64,000 nucleotides of DNA from positions 124,001-188,000 of the forward strand of contig NZ_JAINWJ010000009.1 in NCBI RefSeq assembly GCF_021021415.1, in the 5' to 3' direction. The position numbers and the translations under genes were made by a program. Positions within the stretch are counted from its first letter, which is position 1, and every line of letters starts with the position of its first letter. Below the pieces are notes generated by a model, which saw only the letters and a program-made list of their open reading frames with translations, was not told the origin of the DNA and made no database searches. Below, piece by piece: positions 27,672 through 37,839 of this stretch. Source of the DNA: Martelella mediterranea (lineage in GTDB: Bacteria; Pseudomonadota; Alphaproteobacteria; Rhizobiales; Rhizobiaceae).

Positions 27672-29081
27672 TTACTTCCAGTCGCGGATATCCACGAAAT
27701 GGCCCTCGATGGCGGCGGCGGCGGCCATGGCGGGGGACACCAGATGGGTGCGGCCCTTGTAGCCCTGGCGGCCCTCGAAATTGCGGTTCGAGGTCGAGGC
27801 GCAGCGCTCCTCGGGCTTCAGCCGGTCATCATTCATCGCCAGACACATGGAACAGCCCGGCTCGCGCCACTCAAAACCGGCCTCGAGGAAGATCTTGTCG
27901 AGGCCCTCAGCTTCCGCCTGTTCCTTGACGAGCCCGGAGCCCGGCACGATCATGGCGTTGACGGTGCTCGCCACCTTGCGGCCCTTGGCGACGGCGGCGG
28001 CAGCGCGCAGATCCTCGATCCGGCCATTGGTGCAGGAGCCGATGAAGACGCGATCGACGGCGACGTCGGTCATCTTGGTGCCGGGCGTGAGCCCCATATA
28101 TTTCAGCGCCCGCCACTTGGAGGTGCGCTTGTTCTCATCCGGAATATCGTCCGGGTTCGGCACTTCGCCGGTGACCGCGATGACATCTTCCGGCGACGAG
28201 CCCCAGGAGACGATCGGCGGCAGGTTGGCGGCATCGAGCACTACCACGCGATCATATTCCGCGCCCTCGTCCGTCGTCAGCGACTTCCAGTATTCAACCG
28301 CCCGGTCCCAGGCCTCGCCCTGCGGCGCGCGCGGCCGGCCCTTGATATATTCGAAGGTCTTTTCGTCCGGCGCGATCAGGCCGGCGCGGGCGCCGCCCTC
28401 GATCGTCATGTTGCAGACCGTCATGCGGCCTTCCATGGACAGGTCGCGGATCGCCTCGCCGGCGAACTCGATCACGTGGCCGGTGCCGCCGGCGGTGCCG
28501 ATCTCGCCGATGATCGCCAGGATGATATCCTTGGCGGTGACGCCTTCCGGCGCCTTGCCATCGACGCGCACCAGCATGTTCTTGGCCTTGGACTGGATCA
28601 GCGTCTGTGTGGCGAGCACATGCTCGACCTCCGACGTGCCAATGCCATGCGCCAGTGCGCCGAAGGCGCCATGCGTGGAGGTGTGGCTGTCGCCGCACAC
28701 GATCGTCATGCCCGGGAGCGTAAAGCCCTGTTCGGGGCCGACGATGTGGACGATGCCCTGGCGCTTGTCCTTTTCGGAGTAATATTCAACGCCGAAATCG
28801 AGCGCGTTCTGCGCGAGGGCGGCCACCTGGATGCGGCTTTCCTCGTTCTTGATGCCGTTGACGCGGTCCGGCGTGGTCGGGACGTTGTGGTCGACGACGG
28901 CAAGCGTCTTGACCGGCGCGTGGACCTTGCGGCCCGCCAGACGCAGCCCTTCGAACGCCTGCGGACTGGTGACTTCATGCACCAGGTGGCGATCGATGTA
29001 GATGAGACAGGTGCCGTCATCCTGGCTGTCGACCAGATGATCGTCCCAGATCTTGTCGTAAAGTGTGCGCGCTTTGCTCAT
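27672..29081 (-). CDS. leuC: 3-isopropylmalate dehydratase large subunit LeuC
   Basis: With LeuD it isomerises 2- to 3-isopropylmalate in leucine synthesis. 469 residues from the ATG at 29081 ([14 protein letters not shown]); another in-frame ATG is 15 bases upstream. The 4Fe-4S ligands are Cys350 (GSCTNGR), Cys410 and Cys413 (PGCSMC). [11 protein letters not shown] and the aconitase-type body are intact. leuD and leuB are not adjacent, the usual rhizobial arrangement. Upstream are about 270 bases with no clear gene, which may hold its promoter. Confidence 0.96.
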   Translation of the reverse strand: MSKARTLYDKIWDDHLVDSQDDGTCLIYIDRHLVHEVTSPQAFEGLRLAGRKVHAPVKTLAVVDHNVPTTPDRVNGIKNEESRIQVAALAQNALDFGVEYYSEKDKRQGIVHIVGPEQGFTLPGMTIVCGDSHTSTHGAFGALAHGIGTSEVEHVLATQTLIQSKAKNMLVRVDGKAPEGVTAKDIILAIIGEIGTAGGTGHVIEFAGEAIRDLSMEGRMTVCNMTIEGGARAGLIAPDEKTFEYIKGRPRAPQGEAWDRAVEYWKSLTTDEGAEYDRVVVLDAANLPPIVSWGSSPEDVIAVTGEVPNPDDIPDENKRTSKWRALKYMGLTPGTKMTDVAVDRVFIGSCTNGRIEDLRAAAAVAKGRKVASTVNAMIVPGSGLVKEQAEAEGLDKIFLEAGFEWREPGCSMCLAMNDDRLKPEERCASTSNRNFEGRQGYKGRTHLVSPAMAAAAAIEGHFVDIRDWK

Positions 29082-29350
29082 GGTTTCATGACCCATATGT
29101 CGAGATAAAAGGAAAAATACGGCGGGAAGCCGACTGTGACGCTGAAGGCGATCAGCTAAGTCGGGCGTTGAGCGCGCCGGAAATCATCGCAAAGAACCGT
29201 CCCGGCAGGCGCTTCCTGTCCTGCAGAACGAAGGGCCGCGGCGATACGGCCTGATTGCGATGGTCTATGGTCCTCATGGACCGGGTTATTAACAGCTTTC
29301 CGCGGGGACGGCAATCACTTCCGGCGCGGCTCAAAACCGGCCCGACCCCG

Positions 29351-30205
29351 TCACGCTGGCGGGAAAACGCCCGGGGAGGCATCGCGCGCAAGCCTGGCCT
29401 TCTGCCGCATCCGGCGCTCGATCCCGCGCAGGATCAGCGACAGGCCGATCGTCAGCAGCAGGTAGATGTAGGCGACGATCGAATAGGTCTCGAAGAAGCG
29501 GAACGAGCTTGCCGCATAGACCTTGCCCATCTGGGTGATATCGGCGACGCCGAGCACGGACACCAGCGAGGAATCCTTCACCATCGATACGAAGTCGTTG
29601 GAGAGTGGCGGGAAGATGGTGCGGATCGCCTGCGGAAACACGATCAGCCGGAACCGCTGAAACCGCGTCAGGCCCAGCGCCTGCGCGGCCTCGATCTGGC
29701 CCTCGTCCACCGCCTGGATGCCGGCCCGGAATATTTCCGCGATGAAGGCTGCGTAACCAATGGTGAGCGCGATGATCGCCCGCCACATCAGCGAGAAATC
29801 CCGCACCACGATTTTATCCATCACGCCGGAATCGATCAGCGGCGTCAGCACCAGATTGGCGAGCGCGACCATGGCCGGCGCGCCGACGAAGGCGACGTAG
29901 AACAGCAGCACCAGGATCGGTATGCCGCGAATGATCTCGACATAGAAACGCGCGGACTGGCGCAGCGCCACATGGCCTGAAAGTCCCATCAGCGCGATCA
30001 CCATGCCGATGACCGTTGCCAGCGCGAAGGCGACCAGCGTCACGAACACGGTGACGCCGATGCCCTTGGCGACGATGGCGAAGACCTCGGCATAGAGCCC
30101 GTTGACGGCAATCGCAATGCCCGCAGCACCTGCGAGCGCCAGGAAGGCGTAGAGCCACCATGGCCGCTCGCCCGCATTGCCGGCGGGCAGTTTCTGGAAG
30201 CTCAT
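29351..30205 (-). CDS. polar amino-acid ABC transporter permease
   Basis: 284 residues of the HisM/GlnP family, with five or so membrane segments and the EAA loop that contacts the ATPase (EAAQALGLTRFQRFRLIVFPQAIR). It should form the inner-membrane channel for amino-acid uptake with the binding protein encoded just upstream, seven bases away. No ATPase gene is adjacent, so the ATP-binding partner must lie elsewhere or be shared. Confidence 0.92.
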   Translation of the reverse strand: MSFQKLPAGNAGERPWWLYAFLALAGAAGIAIAVNGLYAEVFAIVAKGIGVTVFVTLVAFALATVIGMVIALMGLSGHVALRQSARFYVEIIRGIPILVLLFYVAFVGAPAMVALANLVLTPLIDSGVMDKIVVRDFSLMWRAIIALTIGYAAFIAEIFRAGIQAVDEGQIEAAQALGLTRFQRFRLIVFPQAIRTIFPPLSNDFVSMVKDSSLVSVLGVADITQMGKVYAASSFRFFETYSIVAYIYLLLTIGLSLILRGIERRMRQKARLARDASPGVFPPA

Positions 30206-30212
30206 GGCCCGC

Positions 30213-31013
30213 CTACTGACCCATGGCGTAATCGACGAACCATTTCTGGTTCAGCGCATCAAGCGTGCCGTCGGCCGCCATATCGGAGATCGCGGCATTG
30301 AACGGCGCCACGAGATCCGAACCGGGCGGGAAGATGAAGCCGAAATCCTCGGCGCCGAGCGGCGCGCCGATCAGCTTCAGCGCGCCGTTCGAAACCTTGA
30401 CATAGCCGTTCGCCGCCGTGCTGTCGGTCAGCGCCAGATCGACATCGCCGATCCTCAACGCCTGGATCGCCGCCCCGATGGTCTCGTAGAGCTTGATGCG
30501 CGGGTTCTGCTCGTCGCCGTCCAGCACTTCATAGACCGCGGTGTAGAACGGCGTGGTGCCGGGCTGGGAGCCGATCAGGCCGTCCTCGAAGGCCGCGAAG
30601 CTTTCCGCATCGTCGAAGCGGTCCTCATCGCCGCGCGCCAGCATCAGCATTTCGGAATGCATGTAGGGCTCGGAAAAATCGACCATTTCCTTGCGGTCGT
30701 CGCGAATGGTGATGCCGTTCATGGCCATGTCGTACTGGCCGTCATGGATCGCCTGGATCATCGCGTCCCAGCTTGTCGTGGTGTATTCGATGTCGAGATT
30801 GAGGCGTTCGGCGATCTCGGCGACCGCGTCATATTCCCAGCCGATCGCCTCGCCGGTCTTGGGATCGATGAATTGCAGCGGCGGATAGGTGTTTTCGGAA
30901 ACGACGGTCACGGTCCGTCCGCCAAGGTCGGGCAGTTCGGCGGCGAAGACCGGGCTTGCAAACGCGCCCAGCGAAACCAGAACCGCGGCGCAAAGGGCGC
31001 GTCTCGACAGCAT
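30213..31013 (-). CDS. amino-acid ABC transporter periplasmic binding protein
   Basis: 266 residues from the ATG at 31013, preceded by AAGGAG. A signal peptide ([23 protein letters not shown]) ends near residue 24. The mature part is a family-3 solute-binding protein ([47 protein letters not shown]). The ligand is probably a polar amino acid but cannot be named. It heads a two-gene unit with the permease. Confidence 0.92.
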   Translation of the reverse strand: MLSRRALCAAVLVSLGAFASPVFAAELPDLGGRTVTVVSENTYPPLQFIDPKTGEAIGWEYDAVAEIAERLNLDIEYTTTSWDAMIQAIHDGQYDMAMNGITIRDDRKEMVDFSEPYMHSEMLMLARGDEDRFDDAESFAAFEDGLIGSQPGTTPFYTAVYEVLDGDEQNPRIKLYETIGAAIQALRIGDVDLALTDSTAANGYVKVSNGALKLIGAPLGAEDFGFIFPPGSDLVAPFNAAISDMAADGTLDALNQKWFVDYAMGQ

Positions 31014-31121
31014 GCTATAACTCCTTGCAGCAGATGATTGCCGCAAGGTGTCACAACCCGGCAGGAAAGCGCAAGGGCGCAACCGCGCCAAACCGCTCCT
31101 TCGGCAGACCGTCAGGCGATA

Positions 31122-31307
31122 TCAGTGTGCAAGCCGGCCTTGTTTCGGCGTCTCTTCGGCGGGGCGATAACTGGCCGGGTCCGGATCGTCATCGTCGCAC
31201 AGAAACTCGAACACGTCACGCGTGAGCATTCTGGCGTGGAGGACGGGGGTGGCGATGGTGCCCAACGTCGGGGCTGCGCCAGCCACTTTGGCGCGTCTCA
31301 TGAACAT
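31122..31307 (-). CDS. small hypothetical protein
   Basis: A possible 61-residue protein starting MFMRRAKVAG at 31307, behind GGAGCAGAG. It has a basic N-terminus and an acidic run of four aspartates (EFLCDDDDPDPASYRPAE). No function is recognised. The frame continues open upstream to 31430, but the ribosome site supports the shorter form. It lies after the rplS terminator, so it needs its own promoter. Confidence 0.4.
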   Translation of the reverse strand: MFMRRAKVAGAAPTLGTIATPVLHARMLTRDVFEFLCDDDDPDPASYRPAEETPKQGRLAH

Positions 31308-31427
31308 CTCTGCTCCGTTTCGCCGGTCGTCTTTCGGCGGCAATCGGCTTTTCGTTTCAAGGACGTTGTAGATAGGAAGCGATTTCGACTTTTTCTTGTC
31401 AAACAAAGCCGCCGCAACCCTGAAACG

Positions 31428-31455
31428 CAAAAGAGCCGCCCGGAGGCGGCTCTTT
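31428..31455 (-). terminator. rho-independent terminator of rplS
   Basis: AAAGAGCCGCC (31430-31440) pairs perfectly with GGCGGCTCTTT (31445-31455) around CGGA. On the minus strand the stem ends in TTTT. It is 26 bases after the rplS stop. Confidence 0.88.
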
Positions 31456-31480
31456 CAAAAACATGCACCTGAGAGAAAGC

Positions 31481-31948
31481 TTATGCTTCGTTCGCCTTTT
31501 CGGCGGCAGCGGCTTCCTTCTCGGCTTTGGCGGCGGCGCGGGCAGCGGCCGCGATTTCGCGGGCCTCATCGTTCAGGCGGCGCGAACGCACTGAGGTGTT
31601 TTCCGCGATACGGGCCGACTTGCCGCGACGGTCGCGCAGGTAGTAGAGCTTGGCGCGACGGACCTTACCGCGGCGGACGACTTCAACGCCTTCAACCTGC
31701 GGGGAGTAAACCGGGAATACGCGCTCAACGCCTTCGCCGTAGGAAATCTTGCGAACCGTGAAGTTCTCGTGGATGCCGCCGCCGGAACGGGCGATGCAGA
31801 CGCCTTCGAAGGCCTGCACGCGGGTGCGGGTGCCTTCCGTAACGCGCACATTGACGCGCACGGTGTCGCCGGCTTCGAACGGGGGCAGTTCGCGCAGTTC
31901 GTTGATGCGCGCGGTTTCTTCAGCTTCGAGCTGCTCGATGATGTTCAT
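31481..31948 (-). CDS. rplS: 50S ribosomal protein L19
   Basis: L19 sits at the 30S-50S interface. The first ~115 residues are the conserved protein ([47 protein letters not shown]). A 40-residue Ala/Lys/Glu-rich tail follows, making 155 residues against 115 in E. coli; such tails are frequent in rhizobia. The gene closes the rpsP-rimM-trmD-rplS series but is separated from trmD by a GNAT gene and 178 bases. Confidence 0.97.
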   Translation of the reverse strand: MNIIEQLEAEETARINELRELPPFEAGDTVRVNVRVTEGTRTRVQAFEGVCIARSGGGIHENFTVRKISYGEGVERVFPVYSPQVEGVEVVRRGKVRRAKLYYLRDRRGKSARIAENTSVRSRRLNDEAREIAAAARAAAKAEKEAAAAEKANEA

Positions 31949-32126
31949 CGGTCTTACCTCTTGTCAGTCTTGCTTCAACAGCCAGAGCGCCCGACAATCA
32001 TCCTTTGGTCAAAGCCGCCGGATTGGCCGATAAGGGCCGGAGCGTTACGCGGTTCTTCATTTGGGTAACCGGAAACACCGGTCAGGGCGGGCCTATAGAC
32101 GATTTTTCGAGACCTGTCACCCCTTT

Positions 32127-32657
32127 TCAGCGGCTTTCCCATTCCGAGCGCAGCAGGCTCATCATGCATGTGTCCCAGCGCTCGTTCAAAAACCGCGCCG
32201 AAGAGCGGCGAATCCCTTCCATGCGGAACCCGAATGCCTGATAGGCGCGGATCGCCGTTTCGTTGAAATCATAGACATTCAGTTCGACCCGCTCGATCGA
32301 AGCGTCCTTCAACGCCTCGTCCACAAGACAGGTCAGCATCGGCCGCGCAAGCCCCCTGCCCCGGCAATCGGGCGCAATCGCGATGCGGCAGAGCCGGGCG
32401 ATGCCATCAAGATAATCAAACAGAATTTCGCAGTGTCCGACCACCGCATCACCCTGTTTCGCCGCAAAATAGAGCCAGTCAGGCCGCTCGCCTGAGGAAA
32501 GCGCGAGCATCGCGCGCATCTGTGCCGCATCGAGCGGAAAGGTAAGCCGCGTACCGCCCCATTGGGCAAGCGCGCGGGCGTCTGGAAACCAGCCCGCAAG
32601 CGTTTCGAAATGCTCCACGGTAAACGGAACAAGCCGCACCGGTTCAGGCTTCGTCAT
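32127..32657 (-). CDS. GNAT-family N-acetyltransferase
   Basis: 176 residues with the acetyl-CoA loop [15 protein letters not shown] around 93-107 and a GNAT end ([22 protein letters not shown]), similar to RimJ/RimL-like or general GNAT proteins. The substrate is unknown. Its start overlaps the end of trmD by 14 bases, so it is translated from the trmD mRNA; being wedged in a ribosome/tRNA-modification operon hints at a translation-linked target, which is inference. Confidence 0.88.
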   Translation of the reverse strand: MTKPEPVRLVPFTVEHFETLAGWFPDARALAQWGGTRLTFPLDAAQMRAMLALSSGERPDWLYFAAKQGDAVVGHCEILFDYLDGIARLCRIAIAPDCRGRGLARPMLTCLVDEALKDASIERVELNVYDFNETAIRAYQAFGFRMEGIRRSSARFLNERWDTCMMSLLRSEWESR

Positions 32658-33339
32658 CCGTGTCCTCCAACAGGTCGGGACGGCGGCTGCGTGTCAGGTC
32701 CAGAGCCTTTTCATGCCGCCAGTGATCGATCGCGGCGTGATTGCCGGAGGTCAGGACATCGGGAATGCCCTGCCCTTCCCATTCGGCCGGGCGGGTATAA
32801 TGCGGATGTTCCAGCAGGCCGGCCTCGAAGCTTTCGTGGGTGCCCGATTCGGCGTTGCCCATGACGCCCGGCAGAACCCGGACGACCGCGTCGAGCAGAG
32901 TCAGCGCCGCCGGCTCGCCGCCCGACAGGATATAATCGCCGATCGAGACTTCCTCGAGATCGCGACCGTCGATCACCCGCTGATCGACGCCCTCGAAGCG
33001 GCCGCAGACGATGACGACGCCCGGGCCTTCCGCCAGTTCACGCACCCTCTTTTGCGTCAGCGGCCGTCCGCGCGGGCTCATCAGCAGCCGGGGCCGGGCG
33101 TCATCGCCGGAAACGACGTCGATCGCCTTGGCCAGGATATCGGCGCGCAGCACCATGCCCGCGCCGCCGCCGGCCGGCGTATCGTCGACGCTTCTGTGTC
33201 TGTCCCCGGCAAAATCGCGGATATTGACGGCATCGAGCGACCAGTCGCCGCGCTCGGCAGCCTTGCTCGCGAGCGAGAAGCCCAGATGGCCCGGAAACAT
33301 CTCCGGGTACAGCGTCAGCACTGTTGCCTTGAAGCTCAT
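32644..33339 (-). CDS. trmD: tRNA (guanine37-N1)-methyltransferase TrmD
   Basis: Methylates G37 next to the anticodon to prevent frameshifting. From the ATG at 33339 it is 231 residues with the SPOUT knot features [31 protein letters not shown] and [21 protein letters not shown]. An ATG at 33399 is in frame, but the added 20 residues overlap the end of rimM and are unconserved. It lies ten bases after the rimM stop. Confidence 0.96.
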   Translation of the reverse strand: MSFKATVLTLYPEMFPGHLGFSLASKAAERGDWSLDAVNIRDFAGDRHRSVDDTPAGGGAGMVLRADILAKAIDVVSGDDARPRLLMSPRGRPLTQKRVRELAEGPGVVIVCGRFEGVDQRVIDGRDLEEVSIGDYILSGGEPAALTLLDAVVRVLPGVMGNAESGTHESFEAGLLEHPHYTRPAEWEGQGIPDVLTSGNHAAIDHWRHEKALDLTRSRRPDLLEDTDDEA

Positions 33340-33349
33340 GGCGCGGCCT

Positions 33350-33916
33350 TCACGCGCCGCCGGCGCCGGGGAAATCGGGGCCGTCGTCGTCGTTTTCATC
33401 GATCAGGCCGGCGGCCACCGGATCGATCAGGATGCGCCCGTCCTCGAAATCCACCTCCAGCACCGCGTTCTCGTTGAACGGGATCAGCACCGGGCGGCGG
33501 CCGGGGCCTTTCAGCTCCAAGAGATCGCCGGCGCCGAAATCGAACACCGCGCTGACCGCGCCGTAACTATTGCCGGCGTCGTCGAAGACGTCGAGGCCTT
33601 CGAGATCGGCGTAGAAATACTCGTCGTCGTCGAGCTCGTCATCGGGCAGGTTTTCGCGCTCGATGTAGAGGTCGAGCCCGCGAAGCGCCTCGGCGGCGGT
33701 GCGGTCATTGACCCCACGAAAGCGGATCACCACCATGTTGTTCTTGCCCGGCCGGATTTCGAGGATTTCGAAGCTGCGGCCGTCTTCGGCGTGAAGATGA
33801 CCGTAATCGCCGACGGAAAGCGGATTGGCGCTGAAGCAGCGCACCCGCACATCGCCGCGCAGCCCTTGCGCCGCGCCAATGCTCGCCATCAATACCGGGT
33901 CTTTCAGCTTCACCAT
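33350..33916 (-). CDS. rimM: 16S rRNA processing protein RimM
   Basis: Assists 30S maturation and binds S19. 188 residues: an N-terminal barrel ([19 protein letters not shown]) and a PRC-barrel ([32 protein letters not shown], then [20 protein letters not shown]). The tail is acidic and glycine-rich. It is separated from rpsP by 314 bases holding RIME-like copy C, which breaks the usual tight rpsP-rimM spacing. Confidence 0.95.
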   Translation of the reverse strand: MVKLKDPVLMASIGAAQGLRGDVRVRCFSANPLSVGDYGHLHAEDGRSFEILEIRPGKNNMVVIRFRGVNDRTAAEALRGLDLYIERENLPDDELDDDEYFYADLEGLDVFDDAGNSYGAVSAVFDFGAGDLLELKGPGRRPVLIPFNENAVLEVDFEDGRILIDPVAAGLIDENDDDGPDFPGAGGA

Positions 33917-34048
33917 GGTCCCACCTCGAAATTTTATCTATGCCGTTTCGGGCCAAAGGAAAAGGGCCGGACGCGAGCGCCCGGCCTTACTTGTTGAAAC
34001 GCACCAGATTGCCTGTGCGTCGCCGCGGTCCACTAGCCCTGCCTTCTA

Positions 34049-34188
34049 CAATCTCCCCCCTTGAGGGGGAGATGTCGCGAAAGCGACAGAGAGGGGTATC
34101 GGGTACAGGTCACAAGCGCCGTGCTCTCGGAGAGGTTTCACCCCTCTCTGCCCCTGTCGGGGCATCTCTCCCTCAAGGGGAGAGATTG
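34049..34188 (+). repeat. RIME-like palindromic intergenic element, copy C
   Basis: A 140-bp element with ends CAATCTCC and GGAGAGATTG. The left part has TCGCGAAAGCGA then CAGAGAGGGGT, the right part has ACCCCTCTCTG then CCCCTGTCGGGG. It is highly similar to copy D at 44.7 kb. It fills most of the rpsP-rimM gap, which otherwise shows no gene. Confidence 0.88.
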
Positions 34189-34230
34189 ATTGGGGCATAA
34201 CCGCGACGCTCGCCGACGACCCTGCCGCGC

Positions 34231-34614
34231 TTACTCCGAAGCTTCGGCGGTCGCTTCGGCAGCGGCAGCGGCGGCTTCTTCGGCCTTCTGCTTCTTCTCG
34301 GCGGCGCGCTCTTCGGCCTTCTTGCCGGGCTTTGCCTTGTTCGGGTTGTTGCGGGCCTTGCGCTCGACAATGCCGGCTTCGGCGAGGAAGCGCAGCACGC
34401 GGTCGGTCGGCTGCGCGCCGGTGCCGAGCCAGTACTTCACGCGCTCTTCATCGAAGGTGACGCGCTCTTCCGAATCCTTCGGCAGCATCGGGTTCCAGTG
34501 GCCGAGCTTCTCGATGAAGCGGCCATCGCGCGGGGAGCGCTCGTCGGCGGCGACGATGTGGTAGTACGGACGCTTCTTGGAGCCGCCGCGGGCGAGACGA
34601 ATCTTGATTGCCAT
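34231..34614 (-). CDS. rpsP: 30S ribosomal protein S16
   Basis: The conserved first 80 residues ([39 protein letters not shown]) bind 16S rRNA and help early 30S assembly. A 45-residue Lys/Ala/Glu-rich tail makes the protein 127 residues (82 in E. coli). It lies 31 bases after the chorismate mutase gene on the same strand. Confidence 0.97.
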   Translation of the reverse strand: MAIKIRLARGGSKKRPYYHIVAADERSPRDGRFIEKLGHWNPMLPKDSEERVTFDEERVKYWLGTGAQPTDRVLRFLAEAGIVERKARNNPNKAKPGKKAEERAAEKKQKAEEAAAAAAEATAEASE

Positions 34615-34645
34615 TTTCTTTTCTCCTTAGGTGGCCTGTTTGGCC

Positions 34646-34957
34646 TTACTGTTCGATGCCGCTGTGTTCGGCGGCGATCTGCTCATGGTGCCGGATGACT
34701 TCCTTGATGATGAAGTTCAGGAATGTCTCGGCAAAGTCGGGATCGAGGTCGGCGCTTTTCGCCAGAGCCCGAAGCCTCGAAATCTGCTGTTCCTCCCGCG
34801 CCGGGTCGGCCGGCGGAAGGTCATGCTCGGCCTTCAGGTGCCCCACCGCCTTGGTGCAGCGGAACCGTTCAGCCAGAATATGCACCAGCGCGGCATCGAG
34901 ATTGTCGATCGATTGCCGGTATTGCGTAAGCTGCTGGCGGATTTCAGTGTCGTTCAT
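34646..34957 (-). CDS. chorismate mutase (AroQ type)
   Basis: Converts chorismate to prephenate on the way to phenylalanine and tyrosine. A 103-residue all-helical monofunctional AroQ domain: RQSIDNLDAALVHILAERFRCTKAVGHLKAEHDLPPADPAREEQQ carries the usual Arg, Lys and Glu active-site pattern. It starts one base after the ffh stop, so the two are co-transcribed, an order common in rhizobia. Confidence 0.93.
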   Translation of the reverse strand: MNDTEIRQQLTQYRQSIDNLDAALVHILAERFRCTKAVGHLKAEHDLPPADPAREEQQISRLRALAKSADLDPDFAETFLNFIIKEVIRHHEQIAAEHSGIEQ

Positions 34958-36490
34958 TTATTTTTTCCCCTTGCCGAAACCGCCGAGGCCGGGAAGCTTC
35001 GGGCCGCCAAGACCCGGCAGACCGCCCCCGCCTGGACCGCCGAGACTACCGGCCTGCTTCTGCAATTCGGCAAGCTGATTGGCATCGAGCTTGGAAAGGT
35101 CGGGCATGCCGCCCATTCCGCCCGAAAGGCCGCCCGGCATGCCACCGCCGCCGCCGAGCATGCTCATCATCTGCTTCATCTTGCCCTTGCCCTTGCCGCC
35201 CATGGCCTTCATCATGTCGGCCATCTGGCGGTGCATTTTCAGAAGCTTGTTAATGTCGGCGGCAGACGTGCCGGAGCCGGCGGCAATGCGCTTCTTGCGC
35301 GAATTCTTCAAGACGTCGGGATGGGCGCGTTCATATTTGGTCATCGACGAGATGATCGCGAGCTGGCGCTTGAACACGCTGTCGTCCATGCCGGCCGCGG
35401 CCAGCTTGTCCTTCATGCCGCCCATGCCGGGCATAAGCCCCATTATGCCGCCCATGCCGCCCATGTTCTGCATCTGCTTGAGCTGTTCGGCCATATCGTT
35501 GAGGTCGAACTTGCCCTTGGCCATCTTCTCGGCCATGGCGCGGGCCTTGTCGGCATCGATCGTCTCGGAGGCCTTTTCCACCAGCGAGACGATATCGCCC
35601 ATGCCGAGAATGCGGTCGGCGATGCGCTTGGGATGGAATTCCTCGAGCGCATCCATCTTCTCGCCAGTACCGATCAGCTTGATCGGCTTGCCGGTGACCG
35701 CGCGCATCGAAAGCGCGGCACCACCGCGGCCGTCGCCGTCCATGCGGGTCAGCACCAGGCCGGTGATGCCGACGCGGCTGTCGAAATTGCGCGCCAGATT
35801 GACGGCGTCCTGACCGGTGAGTGAGTCGGCGACCAGCAGGATTTCATGCGGGTTCGAGACCTTGCGGATCTCCGCCATCTCGACCATCAGCGGCTCGTCG
35901 ATATGAGTGCGGCCGGCGGTATCGAGGATCACGACGTCATGGCCGCCGAGCTTCGCCGCCTGCACCGCGCGCTTGGCGATCGCTACCGGGTCCTGGCTCG
36001 CGATAATCGGCAGCGTGTCGACCTTGGTCTGCTCGCCGATCTGCTTCAACTGCTCCTGCGCCGCGGGCCGGCGGGTATCGAGCGAGGCCATCAGCACGCG
36101 TTTGCGGTCGCGATTGGTCAGTCTTGCGGCGATCTTGCCAGTGGTCGTGGTCTTGCCCGAGCCCTGCAGGCCGACCATCATGATCACGACCGGCGACGGC
36201 GCGTTGAGATCGATGGTGACGCCTTCCGCGCCCAGCATCTCGACCAGTTCGTCATGCACGATCTTGACGACCATCTGGCCGGGCTTGATCGATTTCAGGA
36301 CATCCGCGCCAACGGCCTTTTCCTTCACCCTGGCGGTGAAATCACGCACCACTTCGAGCGCGACATCGGCCTCAAGCAGGGCGCGCCGAACCTCGCGCAA
36401 GGCCGCCGATACATCGGCTTCCGAAAGCGCGCCGCGTCCGGTCAGTCCCTTGAGGACGGATCCAAGGCGGTCCTGGAGGTTTTCAAACAT
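34958..36490 (-). CDS. ffh: signal recognition particle protein Ffh
   Basis: SRP GTPase that binds signal sequences and 4.5S RNA and docks with FtsY. 510 residues: N domain; G domain with Walker A GLQGSGKTTTTGK, DTAGRTHIDE and TRMDGDGRGG; M domain with the RNA-binding GSGTSAADINKLLKMHRQM. The C-terminus is a Gly/Met/Pro-rich low-complexity tail (GGGGMPGGLSGGMGGMP). It heads the minus-strand ffh-chorismate mutase-rpsP-rimM-trmD run. Its partner ftsY is at 43.2 kb. Confidence 0.97.
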   Translation of the reverse strand: MFENLQDRLGSVLKGLTGRGALSEADVSAALREVRRALLEADVALEVVRDFTARVKEKAVGADVLKSIKPGQMVVKIVHDELVEMLGAEGVTIDLNAPSPVVIMMVGLQGSGKTTTTGKIAARLTNRDRKRVLMASLDTRRPAAQEQLKQIGEQTKVDTLPIIASQDPVAIAKRAVQAAKLGGHDVVILDTAGRTHIDEPLMVEMAEIRKVSNPHEILLVADSLTGQDAVNLARNFDSRVGITGLVLTRMDGDGRGGAALSMRAVTGKPIKLIGTGEKMDALEEFHPKRIADRILGMGDIVSLVEKASETIDADKARAMAEKMAKGKFDLNDMAEQLKQMQNMGGMGGIMGLMPGMGGMKDKLAAAGMDDSVFKRQLAIISSMTKYERAHPDVLKNSRKKRIAAGSGTSAADINKLLKMHRQMADMMKAMGGKGKGKMKQMMSMLGGGGGMPGGLSGGMGGMPDLSKLDANQLAELQKQAGSLGGPGGGGLPGLGGPKLPGLGGFGKGKK

Positions 36491-36814
36491 GGCCCATTCC
36501 CTTTTCGTTTCGGCTTGTCGTCAGGTCGAAACGTTGGCACAGCAGCCGGCAAATACAAGACGCAAAGCAAAAATCCATCCGAGGGCGCATCGCGCTGTCG
36601 GATGTTGACCTCCGGGCTCTCTTTATACCTTTGCGGGCCCCGGTCGGTTGCTGAGCGTCTCGCTGTCAGCTGATTGAGGGCGGATAAACAGGAAGATTGC
36701 GGCAAAGTCAAGCCTGCCCGGCAAATGGCCCATGGAACTTTCCCGGCTCCGGCAGCATATAAAGCTATCGGCAACGCGCCCGGCTACGCCCGGCGAAGGA
36801 AGGTCAAGCGCTAG
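36491..36814. other. divergent promoter region between ffh and a metallo-hydrolase gene
   Basis: 324 bases without a credible gene. It must hold the promoters of ffh (minus) and the hydrolase (plus). A GGAAGG ribosome site precedes the hydrolase ATG. No RNA gene or strong dyad was recognised. Confidence 0.4.
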
Positions 36815-37837
36815 ATGATTCCGGTCAGAACCGTTTTGCAGTCAAAGAACCGCTACTACACCGGCCCCAAAAGCGATCATTTCGACGGAACCCTGTTTTT
36901 CAACCCCGACGGCATGAACCCGCCCGGCATTCGCGAAGTCATCAAATGGCAGATCTACAACAAGAAGTCACTCTGGCCGAAAACGGTAGAATGCGCCTTC
37001 ACGCCTGCGAAGCCGGATGAACGGGTTAACGGAGACGGTATGCGCGTGACCATGGTCGGTCATGCCACGCTGCTGATCCAGGTCGCCGGCATCAATATCC
37101 TCACCGATCCGATCTATACCGAGCGGGCAAGCCCGTTCGAGGCGGCGGGTCCCAAACGGGTCTGCGCCCCCGGCATTCCCTTCGAGAACCTGCCGCCGAT
37201 CGACGTCGTGCTCGTCACCCACAACCACTACGACCACCTGAGCCTGCCGACGCTCGCCCGGCTGCACGAGGGCCACACGCCGCGCATCATCACGCCGCTT
37301 GGCAATGACACGATCATCCGCTCCAAGGTGCGCGAGGCCGATGTCACCGTGCTCGACTGGGGCGCGCAGGCGCCGCTGCCGGGCGGCCTCAGGGTCTTTG
37401 CCGAGCCCTGCCACCACTGGTCGGCGCGCGGAGTTGCCGACCGGCGCATGGCGCTCTGGGCCGCCTTCGTGATCGAGACGCCGGCCGGGCTGATCTACCA
37501 TATCGGCGACACCGGCTTTCACGAGGGCCGCAATTACGAGGCGGCGGCGAAGAAATATGGCGGCTTCCGGCTCGCCAACCTGCCGATCGGCGCCTATGAG
37601 CCGCGCTACTTCATGAAGAACGAGCATCAGGACCCCATCGAAGCGGTCAGTGGCTACGAGCTCTGCAACGCGGCTTACGCCTGCGGCCACCATTTCGGCA
37701 CGTTTCAGCTGACCGACGAGGGGCGGGACGCCCCCGTCGAACTGCTGAAATCGGCGCTATCGGATGCAGGCATTGCCGAAGACCGGTTCCGCCCGCTTGA
37801 GCCGGGCGAGGCCTTCGACGTGCCGGAGACGCCCTGA
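36815..37837 (+). CDS. metallo-beta-lactamase-fold hydrolase (NAPE-PLD/UlaG-like)
   Basis: 340 residues with the zinc-binding HxHxDH at 136-141 (THNHYDHLSLP), a further histidine pair in PCHHWSARG and the Asp of GDTGFHEG. The N-terminal FDGTLFFNPDG and the layout resemble N-acyl-phosphatidylethanolamine phospholipase D-like and UlaG-like proteins; the substrate is not known. It is cytoplasmic as no signal peptide is seen. It is convergent with the AlkD-like gene, two bases apart. Confidence 0.88.
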   Translation: MIPVRTVLQSKNRYYTGPKSDHFDGTLFFNPDGMNPPGIREVIKWQIYNKKSLWPKTVECAFTPAKPDERVNGDGMRVTMVGHATLLIQVAGINILTDPIYTERASPFEAAGPKRVCAPGIPFENLPPIDVVLVTHNHYDHLSLPTLARLHEGHTPRIITPLGNDTIIRSKVREADVTVLDWGAQAPLPGGLRVFAEPCHHWSARGVADRRMALWAAFVIETPAGLIYHIGDTGFHEGRNYEAAAKKYGGFRLANLPIGAYEPRYFMKNEHQDPIEAVSGYELCNAAYACGHHFGTFQLTDEGRDAPVELLKSALSDAGIAEDRFRPLEPGEAFDVPETP

Positions 37838-37839
37838 CG

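Noticed and set aside
36491-36814. A 4.5S (ffs) RNA gene beside ffh
   Set aside because: No GGAA-tetraloop SRP hairpin was recognised in the gap; nothing beyond promoters can be supported.
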